60,000 nt of DNA, from assembly GCF_963678635.1 (NCBI RefSeq), contig NC_087069.1, forward strand, positions 29,740,776-29,800,775, written 5' to 3'. This DNA comes from Symsagittifera roscoffensis. Taxonomy: Eukaryota > Xenacoelomorpha > Acoela > Convolutidae. The position numbers and the translations under genes are program-made. This document shows positions 31,477 through 42,353 of the stretch, one piece after another. Within the stretch, counting starts at the first letter, position 1; each line of letters begins with the position of its first letter. The notes beneath the pieces were generated by a model that searched no databases, was not told the origin of the DNA, and saw only the letters and a list, made by a program, of their open reading frames with translations.

Positions 31477-31960
31477 GTACTTGGCCTAGAGGTCACGGCG
31501 GCACCTTTTCATTCTAAAAACCCGTGTTTGAATCCCGGCCGGACCTTGTTTTTTCAGTGCATTCAACAAGTGAAAAGAATCTCTCCGATAAAAACTAGTT
31601 TATTGGAGTTTCGTTTTTCTGCACAAGTATTGCCTGCTTAGTTGACACATCAAAAATTTTTCTTGTGCTGTAAGCAAGTATTAAGGTAGTTGCAAAGTGC
31701 AAAGGTTAAGTGTAGTTTCAGGGTGGGTTAGAAGTTTTTTTGAACCGTTTTTTCGGCGCAGCTGGTGTCTGCTTAAAGATAGTCGGCTTTGTTACCACAC
31801 TACAGATTTCTCTTGTGCTCTAAGCAACTTTTCTTGCAGTTGCAAGTACGAGTTTTGGTAACTGTAGATGCATTGAACTTGAAACTGAGAAAATCAATTT
31901 TTCTTTCGGCTTAACTGGTGTTTACTCAAAAATTGTCGGCTTAGTTTCCACTTCGTTAGG
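31477..31960 (+). repeat. tRNA-derived SINE-like repeat, copy 2, with 3' part duplicated
   Basis: TTGGCCTAGAGGTCA (A box), CCCGTGTTTGAATCCCGG (B box) and CCGGACCTTG match copy 1 at 22955. The body (GTGCTGTAAGCAAGT, GTAGTTTCAGGGTG, GTCTGCTTAAAGATAGTCGG) is followed at 31790-31960 by a second version (GTGCTCTAAGCAACTT, GTTTACTCAAAAATTGTCGG), a tandem repeat of the 3' half. Confidence 0.6.
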
Positions 31961-32299
31961 TTTGTTACGTTCCTAACTTGAAATTCAAGTTTCTTGCTTA
32001 GCATGATCGTCTAGAATTCCTGTTTGGTATAAACATCTATTAGGAAGATGTATGGGTTTATGTTCATTTTGTTTTTTTTTGTTACGCGTCAGAGAGTTTT
32101 TTCTTTGCAAACATTTTATTATTTTCAAATTTCAAAAAACGGTATCAATGGAAAGATCGCCTACTGTTTTTGTGCCTGCAGACTCCTCTTGTCACTTTCT
32201 ACCTTATTTTTCTGTCTACAGCCTTCAAAAAAGTAAAAATAAGTGGGTGGAATGCTTAATCAACATTTATAATTTTAAGTAATTTTCCCAAAAACTACC

Positions 32300-33240
32300 T
32301 GTTTTTTCAAACCTAAGATTTCGAAATCAATAATCAAAAGATATTTTGAAAAGCTACCCTGCAAATTATACCCTGAAAAACTAACCAATAGAGTTATGGC
32401 CCTCGGAGTAGTCAATTTTTTGGTTTTTCAACCATTATTTGAATCTTTGATTTTTCTCAAAAAACTAAGCTCCCAAGTCTGAGATTCTGGATTCCATGTA
32501 GACAACGGGTAGTTGGAAACTCCCTTGCATCAGCGGCCGCTCACAAATTGTTTGATTTTTTTAAATCTTATTTTTGATGTTTCATTTTTTTTTAACTTAT
32601 TGAATTTTCTCGAAAGTATACTCCTATGTGTTATTTTGTGTTCAATCCAACGAGTTGGTTGTGGTAAGCTCCTTTGCATACGCGATAAAGTCAAAAATTT
32701 GCCTCGGTAATTAAAAGTTTCGATTTTGAAGAGTTTTTTGAAACAATTTGACTTTTTTCGAGAGCTGTTCTCCCAAATCTGAGTTTTTGAATTCAATCGA
32801 AATAACAAATTGCTTGAAAATCTTCTGTATAAGTAGCAATACACCAATTTTTTGTACATAAAAAACTATGATTCTAGGAAAAGTGATACTAGCCGTTTTT
32901 TGGACTTTTCTCCATAAATATTTTGATATCATAGGTTTTAGAGTAACAACAGGTTATTGAGGGCCTATTTTTATAACTGGCTATGCCTATTTGTTTAAGA
33001 AAACAATTATGGTTTTCAAAAATGCAAGTTTTGAAACTTTGACCGTTTTTTGGAATATTTTTTAATGTGCAAACTCTCAGGTTAAGTGATCAATCGAGTA
33101 AACTTGATTTGGGAATCTTCTCAACTTTAGCGGCCACGACCTGATTTCTGAAAGTCATCACAGTCATTAAAATGAGTTTCAGAAAGTCATTACTTCAAAA
33201 TTATGACCCTTTTTGAAAAACTAAGTTTTTTAAAATTGTA
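32300..33240. repeat. Diverged tandem array, ~150-bp period
   Basis: Related blocks recur at about 32470, 32621, 32769, 32925 and 33074. Typical shared pieces are CTCCCAAGTCTGAGATTCTG / CTCCCAAATCTGAGTTTTTG and ACTCCCTTGCATCAGCGGCC / CTTCTCAACTTTAGCGGCCA. Monomers are strongly diverged. No coding sequence. Confidence 0.5.
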
Positions 33241-35035
33241 TAAGTCTCGAAGAACATGATCAGTTTCTAGTTTCAAATCTGGAACTTGTTTTCAGATTTC
33301 CCGGCAAAATGGAAAATTTACCTTTTGACTTTTCACAAATTTTTTCAAGTTTGTCGAAAAAGTGCCAATCACAAACTGTTCTAAAATATCAAGGAGCTCA
33401 AAGGGCATCTAAATTTTTTTTAAAACTTTGATAGTTGAGATTTTTTTTTAAAATAATAAATGGTGTTTTTTTACTGTTTAATTGCATTCATTGGCTCTTT
33501 TCCAGCTCTCTGTTGCCTATATTTGTAATAGAAAAAAACTAAATTTTTTGGCAAAATCTATTTTTTTTCTGAAATCATGCATTTTGTTCCGTGTCACTAT
33601 AAAAATCCAAAAAATATCAAAAATTTTAGCTGGCCCCTTTTTACCGAGACTGCAGAAACTTTGGTTAATTTATTTTTTTTAACTTAGCTCAATTTTTAAA
33701 AAGTTTGTAGTTGTATAGCAAGGGTGCGAAGCTTCTGTGTATGAGGTTGGAAATGTAAAAACTCTGAAATATAAAACCAAAAAAAAGATCTATTTTACAC
33801 TGTTGATAAACAATTTAGTTTTGAAATTGGAAGCGCAGGAAAGTATATTTTATTATTTTTCGTTAAACTTACAGGAGCAAGTGTACTGTGATCGGGAATA
33901 AGACATTTTCTCGTAAACAAATTGACACATTTGTAATTGAATTGATGTCTCTTTATTAACGAACTTTAGCAAATTCGAGGTCTCATTGCACTTGTTTTGG
34001 AAGGAATACAGATGTATTTGCAACCTATGGTTTAGGATTCGAAGCCAGGACGAGACTGGTTTTTTCAATATCTGAGTTTGAAAATGTTCCGGGAAAAGTG
34101 ATTAGGCGGACTTTTTTTCTGCCAATATCAGTTTTTATTGTAGCCTCAAAAATCTTTAGGTAACTCCGGTTGTTTTTTTTTAAATTACTATATCTGGCAG
34201 GCGAATTTTCCGTTTTTTGGGTTATATTAGCCTGAAAGACTTCGGTTCTTGTTTTTTCGGCTTAGTGAACTTTATTTGCATCAATTTATGGACAAAATTA
34301 ATTATTTCTGTTTTCAATAATTCAGGTGGGTTGGTAGTTTAAAAATTTAAAAGTTCAAACTTTTTAATCGCTCAAAGTTTTTCTAATAACAACAATTTTG
34401 TTTGGCAATGTTTTGGGATTGATTGGTACAACCCACATTTTTTGGCGTATTGAAAGCTTATGGTTTAGGATAAGCTCATTAGAAGAGTTGGGTTTCTACT
34501 TTTTCAACAGAGTTTTCAGATCTCATTATTATTTTCGTTTTTTAAAATAGTTCAGAACGAAGTAAGTCTGTAACAACGTAGAGATGATAAAACTCAAATA
34601 AGGGTTTATGGTCTTGAGGTTTTTTCCTGTAAAATAGGATTCAATTTTTTTTCCTTAATGATACTGCACGTTTCCTAAAACAAGCCTGCTCGCTCGCCTT
34701 ACTAGCTCGAAATTGGACAAAACTAAAAAGTTTGAACTATGTTCGAGCAATTTGTTTTTCTCGACACTGGGAAAACTTTTGCAAATTTTGAAAAGTCTTT
34801 CGAATCCCGACGGAAAGGGTTTTAGTATTTTATATCACTCGACTCAATCCGACAGTCGTTTGAGGTACTTGATTTTGCGAAAAACAAAAAAAACACTGTG
34901 AAAGGACACCCGAATACAAAGTTCTTCCCAATTTTCAATAGTCGGAGCAAAAATCAAACTTTAAGTTTGAAGCATTACACGTATCAGAATTTTTCTAGAA
35001 GTTTATATCAACAAATGGACGGTTTCTAAAAGAGA
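33241..35035. other. Intergenic, AT-rich with one repeat fragment
   Basis: Bases ~33270-33480 carry another piece of the JNK-intron repeat family (GTGCCAATCACAAACTGTTC, AAGGAGCTCAAAGGGCATCT), with a tail near 33730, so that family is not confined to the gene. Otherwise nothing recognisable. Confidence 0.4.
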
Positions 35036-36698
35036 AACAAGACTGCTCGTATCAGTATCAGGGCGAAGCCCTGAATGTTCCGACCGCCTTATAATTTTTA
35101 TGGAGCAGTAATAACATTTCAAAAATTAAATGAAATGAAACAAATTGAAAAATTTGTTGGCTCTTTTCCAGTTCCCCCCCCCCTTTCAAAAAACCGAGTT
35201 TTATGTTTGTTTTACGTGTTATTACGTCTAAATGCGTGATGTTACGCTGTAAAGTATGAAGAGCAAATCTGATCACAGTTGTCGATTTGTCACCACGTCA
35301 AGTTTCATTGCATTATGACAACGTTAAGTAAGCTTTTCAAAATTGAATTTGAAAGGGGCGGGGGGGGGGGGGGGGGAACTGGAAAAGGGCCAATTTGTTT
35401 TCTAAAATTTGAATTTTTTTAAATGAAAATCATCCCCCACACGCCATATTAAGTACAAAAGGATGGATTTCGCTCCTTGTAACAATTCAATTATGGCAAA
35501 TAAGCTTCTTTCAACCAATTTGAAACGATTTCCAAGACGGATTAAGTCTCCGCTTACGCGTTTATAGCGCGAAATATATCGCGCGTTAATTGTCCCAAAT
35601 TGGTCAAAAAGGCAAACTTTAAACCCCCGTAACTTTACAAAAAATAATCACATGTGAAATATCTTTTTAAATTTAAGTTCAGAACAACAATACTTTTTGA
35701 ATGATTTAAAAAATTTCCTTCAAAAATGGCTAGTTAAAAAGTCGAAATTTGTCTGAAGAAAAAAAAACCCACCCCAAGCACAAATATTGCGTTACTTTCG
35801 TATCGAAAGTCGGAACAATAAAAGTGGTGCCTATTTTGAATTTATTCAACATCCTAGAGTTTAAATTATTGTTCCTACTTTCGTAAAAAAAATAAGGTAT
35901 ATATATTCTCGGGGTGTTTTTTTTATTCAGACCAACTCTCGAAAACCCTCGAGTGATAGATCCGTTGATCTTCATGGTCCCAGAAGAAGAGCGGTTGCCA
36001 TTAGACTACCTGAAATAACAGATGCTGTGAAACACTCACTATTAGACTAACGTAAGTAAAGCGCTGTCATACTTTGATGCTGAAAATTAAACGCGCATTA
36101 TTTACGCGTGGTGAATTATCAGCACAAAATTGTTCCAAGTTCAATTTAGGCAAGCTAATTGTTCCGACTTTCGATACGAAAGTAACGGAATATCTGTGCT
36201 CGGGGTGGGTTTTTTTTTCTTCAGACAAATTTCGACTTTTTAACTAGCCATTTTTGACGGAATTTTTTTATATCATTCGAAAGGTATTGTTGTCCTGAGC
36301 TCAAATTTGAAAAGATATTTCACCTGTGATCATTTTTCGTAAAGTTATGGGGGTTTAAAGATTGCCATTTTGGTCAATTTGGGACAATTAACGCGCGATA
36401 TATTTCGCGCTATTAACGCGTAAGCGGAGAGTTAATCCGTCTTAGAAATCGTTCCAAATTGGTTAAAAGAAGCTTATTCGCCATTATTGGTTTGTTACAA
36501 GGAGCAAAATCTATCCTTTTGAACTTTGTATGGCGTGTGGGGGGATGATTTTCATTAAAAAACTTCAATTTTTAGAAAAAAAATTTTTTTTCATTTTATT
36601 TTTTCTTACATTTAATTTTTTAATGTTATTACTGCTCCATAAACCTTAAAAGGCAGTCGGAACATTCAGGGCTTCGCCCTGATACGAGCAGTCTTGTT
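35036..36698. mobile_element. 1.66-kb foldback element
   Basis: The left end AACAAGACTGCTCGTATCAG ... GGGCGAAGCCCTGAATGTTC is matched in reverse complement at the right end (CAGGGCTTCGCCCTGATACG ... AGTCTTGTT). Inverted homology continues inward through CCGCTTACGCGTTTATAGCG / CGCTATTAACGCGTAAGCGG to GTTACTTTCGTATCGAAAGT / ACTTTCGATACGAAAGTAAC (~35791/~36167), leaving a ~330-bp centre. No transposase ORF, so it must be non-autonomous. Its terminus recurs at ~36800-36846, ~47836-47884, ~57590 and ~58645. Confidence 0.85.
35157..35393. mobile_element. MITE nested in the left foldback arm
   Basis: Terminal inverted repeats TTGGCTCTTTTCCAGTTCCC and GGGAACTGGAAAAGGGCCAA extend through long C and G runs to CTTTCAAA / TTTGAAAG. 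TTTG flanks both sides (35153-35156, 35394-35397). The opposite foldback arm (~36570-36600) lacks the insert and serves as the empty site. Confidence 0.8.
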
Positions 36699-37969
36699 GA
36701 TCTTATTATTAATTCCATACACGATTCCTAATATTTAGATTAAAAATCATAGTTTGTCATTAATTCATTAACCAAAAATTAAATGAGATCATTTTACTGA
36801 CAATCGGAACACTCAAGATTTTGCCTTGATACGAGCAGTCTTGTTTCTAAATATAATTAAAGTGTGAACAACGTTCCAAAGTTATTTTATCGTTGTTCTC
36901 TGAAATTAATGTAGCTAAGGAGCCTTAACTATCCTTTAAAGACTTTGGTTCTGTTTTTTTTTGTCTTTGAATTTTGGGTAAAAGTTTTGACATTAAATTT
37001 CCAAGATAGCATAACCTCCGACTGTGTTAAAATGAACTTGCGAGCCCGGTCCTATGCGATCAGTTTATTTCACTGCGCTCTCTTTTGATCAGTCACTTTC
37101 ACTGTGCCCTGGTTTGCAAGAAAAAAATTGCGCGAGAGCAGTTTTGATTTAGATGCGAAAGCAGGCTTAGTTAATGTTTTATAATGTTTTTTTTAGCAAC
37201 AATGTCTTAGCCTTGAACGACTCACAACTCCTTCGGTTTTCTATTGCCTTCTTAATTTTGGCGTGCCTCGCCTATTTCAGCTTCGGCTTGAGTTCCAACA
37301 ACTTGATAACTTCGTCTCAAATTGAGAAATTTTGCACCCAACTTTCATAGTATTCCAAATTAAAAGACGACTGCCGAATGTTCTGTCACTTTATTGACGG
37401 CGCTTTTAAAAAAAACTGAATAAACTTACATAATGCAAATTGGCTTTTAGCGGAGGCTTTTTTTCAAGTATTTTGTGCCTTAATAAAAATTTGAGAAAAT
37501 AAACTCAATAACGACAACCAGCTGACGAGTGCAGGCTTTGTGCGTTGTCCAGCTGTGGCTATGCGCCAAAAGTTCTCAATACATCTAAAATTGCGTTTTA
37601 GTGAGCAATGCGAAGGTTGAACAGCAACTTTTGAAATGCCATTTTTGAGTGAGCAGTTGATTTAGGCTGATGTTTTATCTGAAGTTTCCACTTAGCAGCT
37701 TTCCACAAGATGCGTCTTCAAATGACTGGCTCTACTTGTTTTGTTTAACTTTTGAATTTTGTTCACAATTAAGAAAGTCTTTCGATGTATCAATTTCCGA
37801 CCTCAATTTTCATAATTTATCATCTATTATATGTTTAAATGCTTTCTTTATCTGGTCATCTTTGGACTTTTTTAACGTCTTTTTTGCATATTTAACGAAT
37901 TTTTTTGTTTTTTCTAGTTTAAATTCAATTTTTATTCTACTGAGTTTGAAATAAGCAAACCAATAGGAT
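36699..37969. other. Intergenic, no gene seen
   Basis: Contains one stray terminus of the foldback family (ACGAGCAGTCTTGTTTCTAA, ~36831) preceded by a diverged copy of its subterminal bases. The rest shows only short AT-rich ORFs. Confidence 0.4.
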
Positions 37970-40110
37970 AATGGCACCGTTTCCCTTAGTGTTGCAAGTT
38001 TTACCTCCAAATATGAAGACCCAAATCGTTTAAGCTTACGAGATACGACAAGTTCAGAAAACTTAGATTTGAAAAAATTTCGCAAAAAGTGAAATCCCGA
38101 CTTCTAGTTAGCTGCTGTCAAAAAAACTTCCTGACGTATTGAGGTAGCTTGTATTGCAACCAAATTTGAACACTCAAATACTATAACAATCCAAAACGGG
38201 ACCTTTTTTATGATTTTTTTCAAATTTCAGAAACATTTAGGTCTAGAGAAATTCACGTAAGTTGAAAATTCCATCCGTGTAGTTGAATTTTGCCACAAAA
38301 TTCTCAGGTGTTGCAAATTTTGCCTCTAAATATCCCTACTCAGATCCTTCCAGTTTCCGAGATATGACGTTTTTTATTAATTTAAAAAAAAATCAGAAAA
38401 CTTAGATACAAGAAATTTCACACAACTATCAACCCTGTAGTTGGGTGCTGCCATGATACACACTAGCGCTTCAAATCTTGCCTCCAATTATGAGCATTAA
38501 AATTGTTTTAGTTTCTGAGATATCACGTATTTGATACTGTTTTCAAAAGTTTTCTGAAAGCTTAAAACTACAAACTTTCATAAAATTGGAAGTTCTCAAC
38601 ACTGTAGATGGTTGCTGACAGGATACTCTCAGGGTTGACGATTTTTGCCTCGAAAAAAGACTGCTCAAGGCTTTTAGTTTCCACGTTTTGACTTCGTGGT
38701 TTTTTCATAAATTTTTGAAGAATTTAGATTAATTTTTTTCCCAAAAATTGAAGTTCCTAAGCTTATAGCTGAGAGCTGCCAGGTAATTTGCAGGGAATCC
38801 AAACCATTCCTCCAAATTTGACCGGTAAAATCCTTTTAGTTCAGAAATATGACATTTTTTTTTCATAATTAAAAAAATGAAGTGAAACAAAATTATATAA
38901 CTTGAGATTTCTAATCCTACAATGGGTTGTTTTCAAGGAACTCTCAGTGGTTGCAGTTTTTGCCTGCAAATTTGACTGCTCAGACCTTTTTACTTGGCGT
39001 TTATATGGTTTTTTTCAAATATTGACTTAAAAAGTACTTGTTATTGTAAAAAAAAACGATTTAAGAATTGAAAATCACAACCCTGTAGTTGGTTGCCGTC
39101 AGGGTACTTACAAATCTTTTCATCAAATAAGTGTGTTAAAACTTTTATTGAATTCGAAATATGATGTTTTTTATGATTTTTTCAAAAATTTCCAAAAAAC
39201 TGAGATCAAAAAATTATCACACAGTTGGAACTTCAGAACCCTTATGACTGGGAATTGCCAGGGTGGTCGAAAGCAGTTCAAATTTTTCCTCCAAGCGTGA
39301 CTGGTGAAATCCTCTATTTTCCGAGCTATTACTTTTTATGTTTTTTTCAAATTTTGAACATTGAAAAAAATGAATCAAAAACATTACACAAAAATTAAAA
39401 CTTCAACTGTGTTGTCAAAGTACTTTCAGGTGTTTCAAATTTTGCCTACGGATGCGACTACACCAATGCTTTTCAATTCTGAGATATGACGATTTTGATG
39501 ATGTTTTCAAAGGTTTTTTGAAAGCTTAGATAGACAAAGTTTCATAAAATTTAAAGTTCTGAACACTGTAGTTGGTTGCTGACAGGGTACTTTCAGGGTT
39601 AACAAACTTTGCCTCTAAAAGTGACTGCTCAATGCTTTTAGTTTCCACGTTTTGGATTTGTGGTTTTTTATTTGTGGTTCAAGTTTAAAGAACTTAGATT
39701 AAAAAAACTTCTCAAAAATTGAAATTTCCAAGCTGGGAGCTGCCAGGTTAGTTGCAGGGAATTCAAATCATTCCTCCAAATTTGACTGGTGAAACCCTTT
39801 TACTTCCGAGATTTGATGCTTTTTCAATAAATTTCAAAAAAAACTTGAATTGAAACAAGTTTAAGCAAAATTAAATCAATCCTAATGCTACATATGGGTT
39901 CTTTCAGGGATCTCTCAGCAGTTGCAGTTCTTGCTTCCAAGTTGTACTGCTCTCTTAATTTTTGTTTTGAGAATTGTTGTTGTAATGGTTTTTGAAGATT
40001 TTGCAAAAAATTTGATTTAAAAAAACAAAACTTCACAATTTTTGAAATTCTCAACCCCATATATAGTGTGATGCCCTCAGGTTGCTCTTTCAATTTGCAG
40101 AGTTTGCCTC
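37970..40110. repeat. Satellite-like array, ~162-bp monomers with higher-order period
   Basis: About a dozen diverged monomers, recognisable by TAGTTGGTTGCTGACAGGGT, TTTTGCCTCCAAATTTGACT, TTTTAGTTTCCGAGATATGA and a poly-T/poly-A linker. Starts of the GTTGCTG block fall near 38450, 38611, 38775, 38925, 39090, 39250, 39412, 39575, 39740 and 39895. Monomers ~964 bp apart (38611 and 39575; 38775 and 39740; 38925 and 39895) resemble each other more than their neighbours, a six-monomer higher-order unit. Noncoding. Confidence 0.8.
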
Positions 40111-40690
40111 CAATTAGATTTGGCCTCCTTTGAGTGGAAGTTTTTTGTTCAATTTTCGAAATTTAAAAAAAAAGCTGTTGCATGCCCCCGTCTATTTCCT
40201 TCGTTTTGCTGTTTTCTCATATTCTTATATACAAAATTTTCACGTTATTTAATATGTTTAAGCGCAATATTAATTCGGCTTCATAATTTTTTTAATCATT
40301 TAACGAAACTATTTTTATATGCAAAGGATTGAAAATAATCTTTTTTTTTAGATTTGTGAACTTTTTTATGCAATTATTTTGTTAGCTTTTTGCTGTTCGT
40401 TCAAAACACAGTTTTGCAAAAAATGGACTGTCTGAGATTCATTTTATTATTGAAGTCTAGTTTGCTTATTGTCTAACTTCATGTCTCCTTATTAATTTAA
40501 ATCAGCGTGACTAATTATACTCAAAATTTGAAATAGTTTTTAATTTATCAATTTTCGAGCTCGAACTTTGAAGAAAAAATTATTTCCGAGGCCTGATAAA
40601 GTAAACGACAAGCCAATCATCTTTTTCATGTTTGCTTAAAATGACTTGAAAAAAGACCAGCTAGCTAATTATGTTTTTATTTAGTTAATA
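40111..40690. other. AT-rich spacer
   Basis: No gene or repeat recognised between the satellite array and the palindrome. Confidence 0.4.
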
Positions 40691-40837
40691 ATAAGAATAC
40701 TATTTTAGCATGCTTCTGAAAATCTGATTTCATTTTGTTTCATGCGTTCAATACTTTCGATTTGAAATCGAAATTATTGGAAACATGAAACAAAATGAAA
40801 TCAGATTTTCAGAAGCATGCGAAAATAGTATTCTTAT
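40691..40837. repeat. 147-bp near-perfect palindrome
   Basis: Left arm from ATAAGAATACTATTTTAGCA and right arm ending CGAAAATAGTATTCTTAT pair over ~54 bp with a single mismatch (A/C at the TTAGC/TTCGC position). An inner TTTCGATTT-G-AAATCGAAA completes the hairpin. It could be a foldback MITE or a hairpin-RNA source. Confidence 0.85.
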
Positions 40838-42226
40838 AAACTGAAAGATAGCAAAAAGTATATAAGCTGAAACACTCATGAAAGCAATCAAATTGAATTA
40901 TTTTTTTTTAGAATTCCTTGTAGTTTTTCTCTGTCCGTAAATTTTTGATTTCATTATGAGAAGTTTTGAAAAGTTAAAAAACCAATCAAAATAAGGTCCT
41001 TTTTGAGGACTTAGGTAGTTAACAATTTTAAAGAATTTTTCAAAAAAATGCGTGATGTTACGCTGTAGATGCTAAATAATAAAGAAAGCTATTCAACATT
41101 TTTTTTTCACTGCGCAAAATTTAATTGCCTAATGACAGCTCTAAGTAATTTGTCATTAAATTCTACAGTTTTCCATTGAGGCTTTTTTCATTACCCTAAC
41201 AATCGTTTTGCAGATTTTGCTAATTTTTAAGTTGTGATAATGTGCTGAAATGTTTTCATAATCAAATATTTACGAATCTGAACACGTTTGTTTTTCATAC
41301 ATTATGGCAAAAAAAATGATGAAAATAGTCATACTAGTAGTATGTTTAAGTATTCTGGAAAAATATTTGCGCTGTTTACTTCAAAACAGATGTATATAGT
41401 GTTTCAGATTGATGTGATACAGTTTTAGGACAAATAATCCATTTCGCTGGATTTCATAATTTTTTAATGGACATATGAATAAAATTGCGCTGTTTAAAGT
41501 ACCACTAAAAAATCTAGGATTAAAACATAGCCTAAAATGCCTAAAATTCTGTATAAAAGATTTGGTGTCTCGAACTTGGAGAAGGTGCAACTAAGCTATC
41601 GAGGAAGTAATAAAACTCAATATTGTCTAAATTGCGGATTAAATTAATTCAAAGGAAATTATAAATTTTTCCAAAACTTATGTTTGCAATCACATTTCGG
41701 TCTACAGCAAGAAATGCAAAATATATGACCAAGTCAATCAAAAAGTTTAGTCACATGATTCCACTATAACTATGCCTGAACATGCTCAATCTTATATATT
41801 GTTGGACAGATAAATTATTTCGTAAAAAAATACATACTTCATCCTACATTATATTCAAATATTAAATTCACGTGTTTCTAAAAAAAAACACATAAGTCGC
41901 TAACATTGTTTTTTTTTCGTTCGTTCCTTCAAATCTCTCGGCAACCAAATTTTTTTGCCCAGCGTTTGTCCTTAAAAGCCGCAAAACTGATCATCTGCAA
42001 GAAATCAAGAATCTCTGTAAATGTCTCTGAGTTCCTCAGTCAACTAATTTCACTCCTTGAAATGTCTAATATTCAAGTCGGTTTTGCACTCTTTAAGTTT
42101 TCGGATACTCTCTACATTATGACTTCAATAATTCAGTATTTCTGTCGTGAGGGATTTATTCGTATACAATTCGGACAAAACCAACGACGAAAAAAGATAA
42201 AGTACGACTGCTTCAAAAAGATCAAT
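40838..42226. other. Intergenic, no gene seen
   Basis: AT-rich. A 175-codon plus-strand ORF at 41906-42433 is rich in Phe, Lys and Ile and partly antisense to the 399-residue gene; I do not regard it as coding. Confidence 0.4.
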
Positions 42227-42232
42227 TTTATT
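42227..42232 (-). terminator. Candidate poly(A) signal for the 399-residue gene
   Basis: AATAAA on the minus strand about 120 bases after the stop codon at 42354-42356. Confidence 0.45.
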
Positions 42233-42353
42233 TTAAAAATGTGGTTTTCAGGTAGCTTGAAAAAATTCGAAAATCTACAAAGTCAAACCAAAATCATTTC
42301 CCATCTTTTCTTTAGTCTTTTCTCAACTTGTTTTGAAAAAACGACACTTGTGC

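Noticed and set aside
35023-36846. TTTCTAAA as an 8-bp target duplication of the foldback element
   Set aside because: The octamer occurs near both sides but is seven bases away from the left terminus, so it does not flank the element cleanly.
37970-40110. CRISPR array
   Set aside because: Repeats are ~162 bp, diverged and contiguous with no unique spacers, in eukaryotic DNA.
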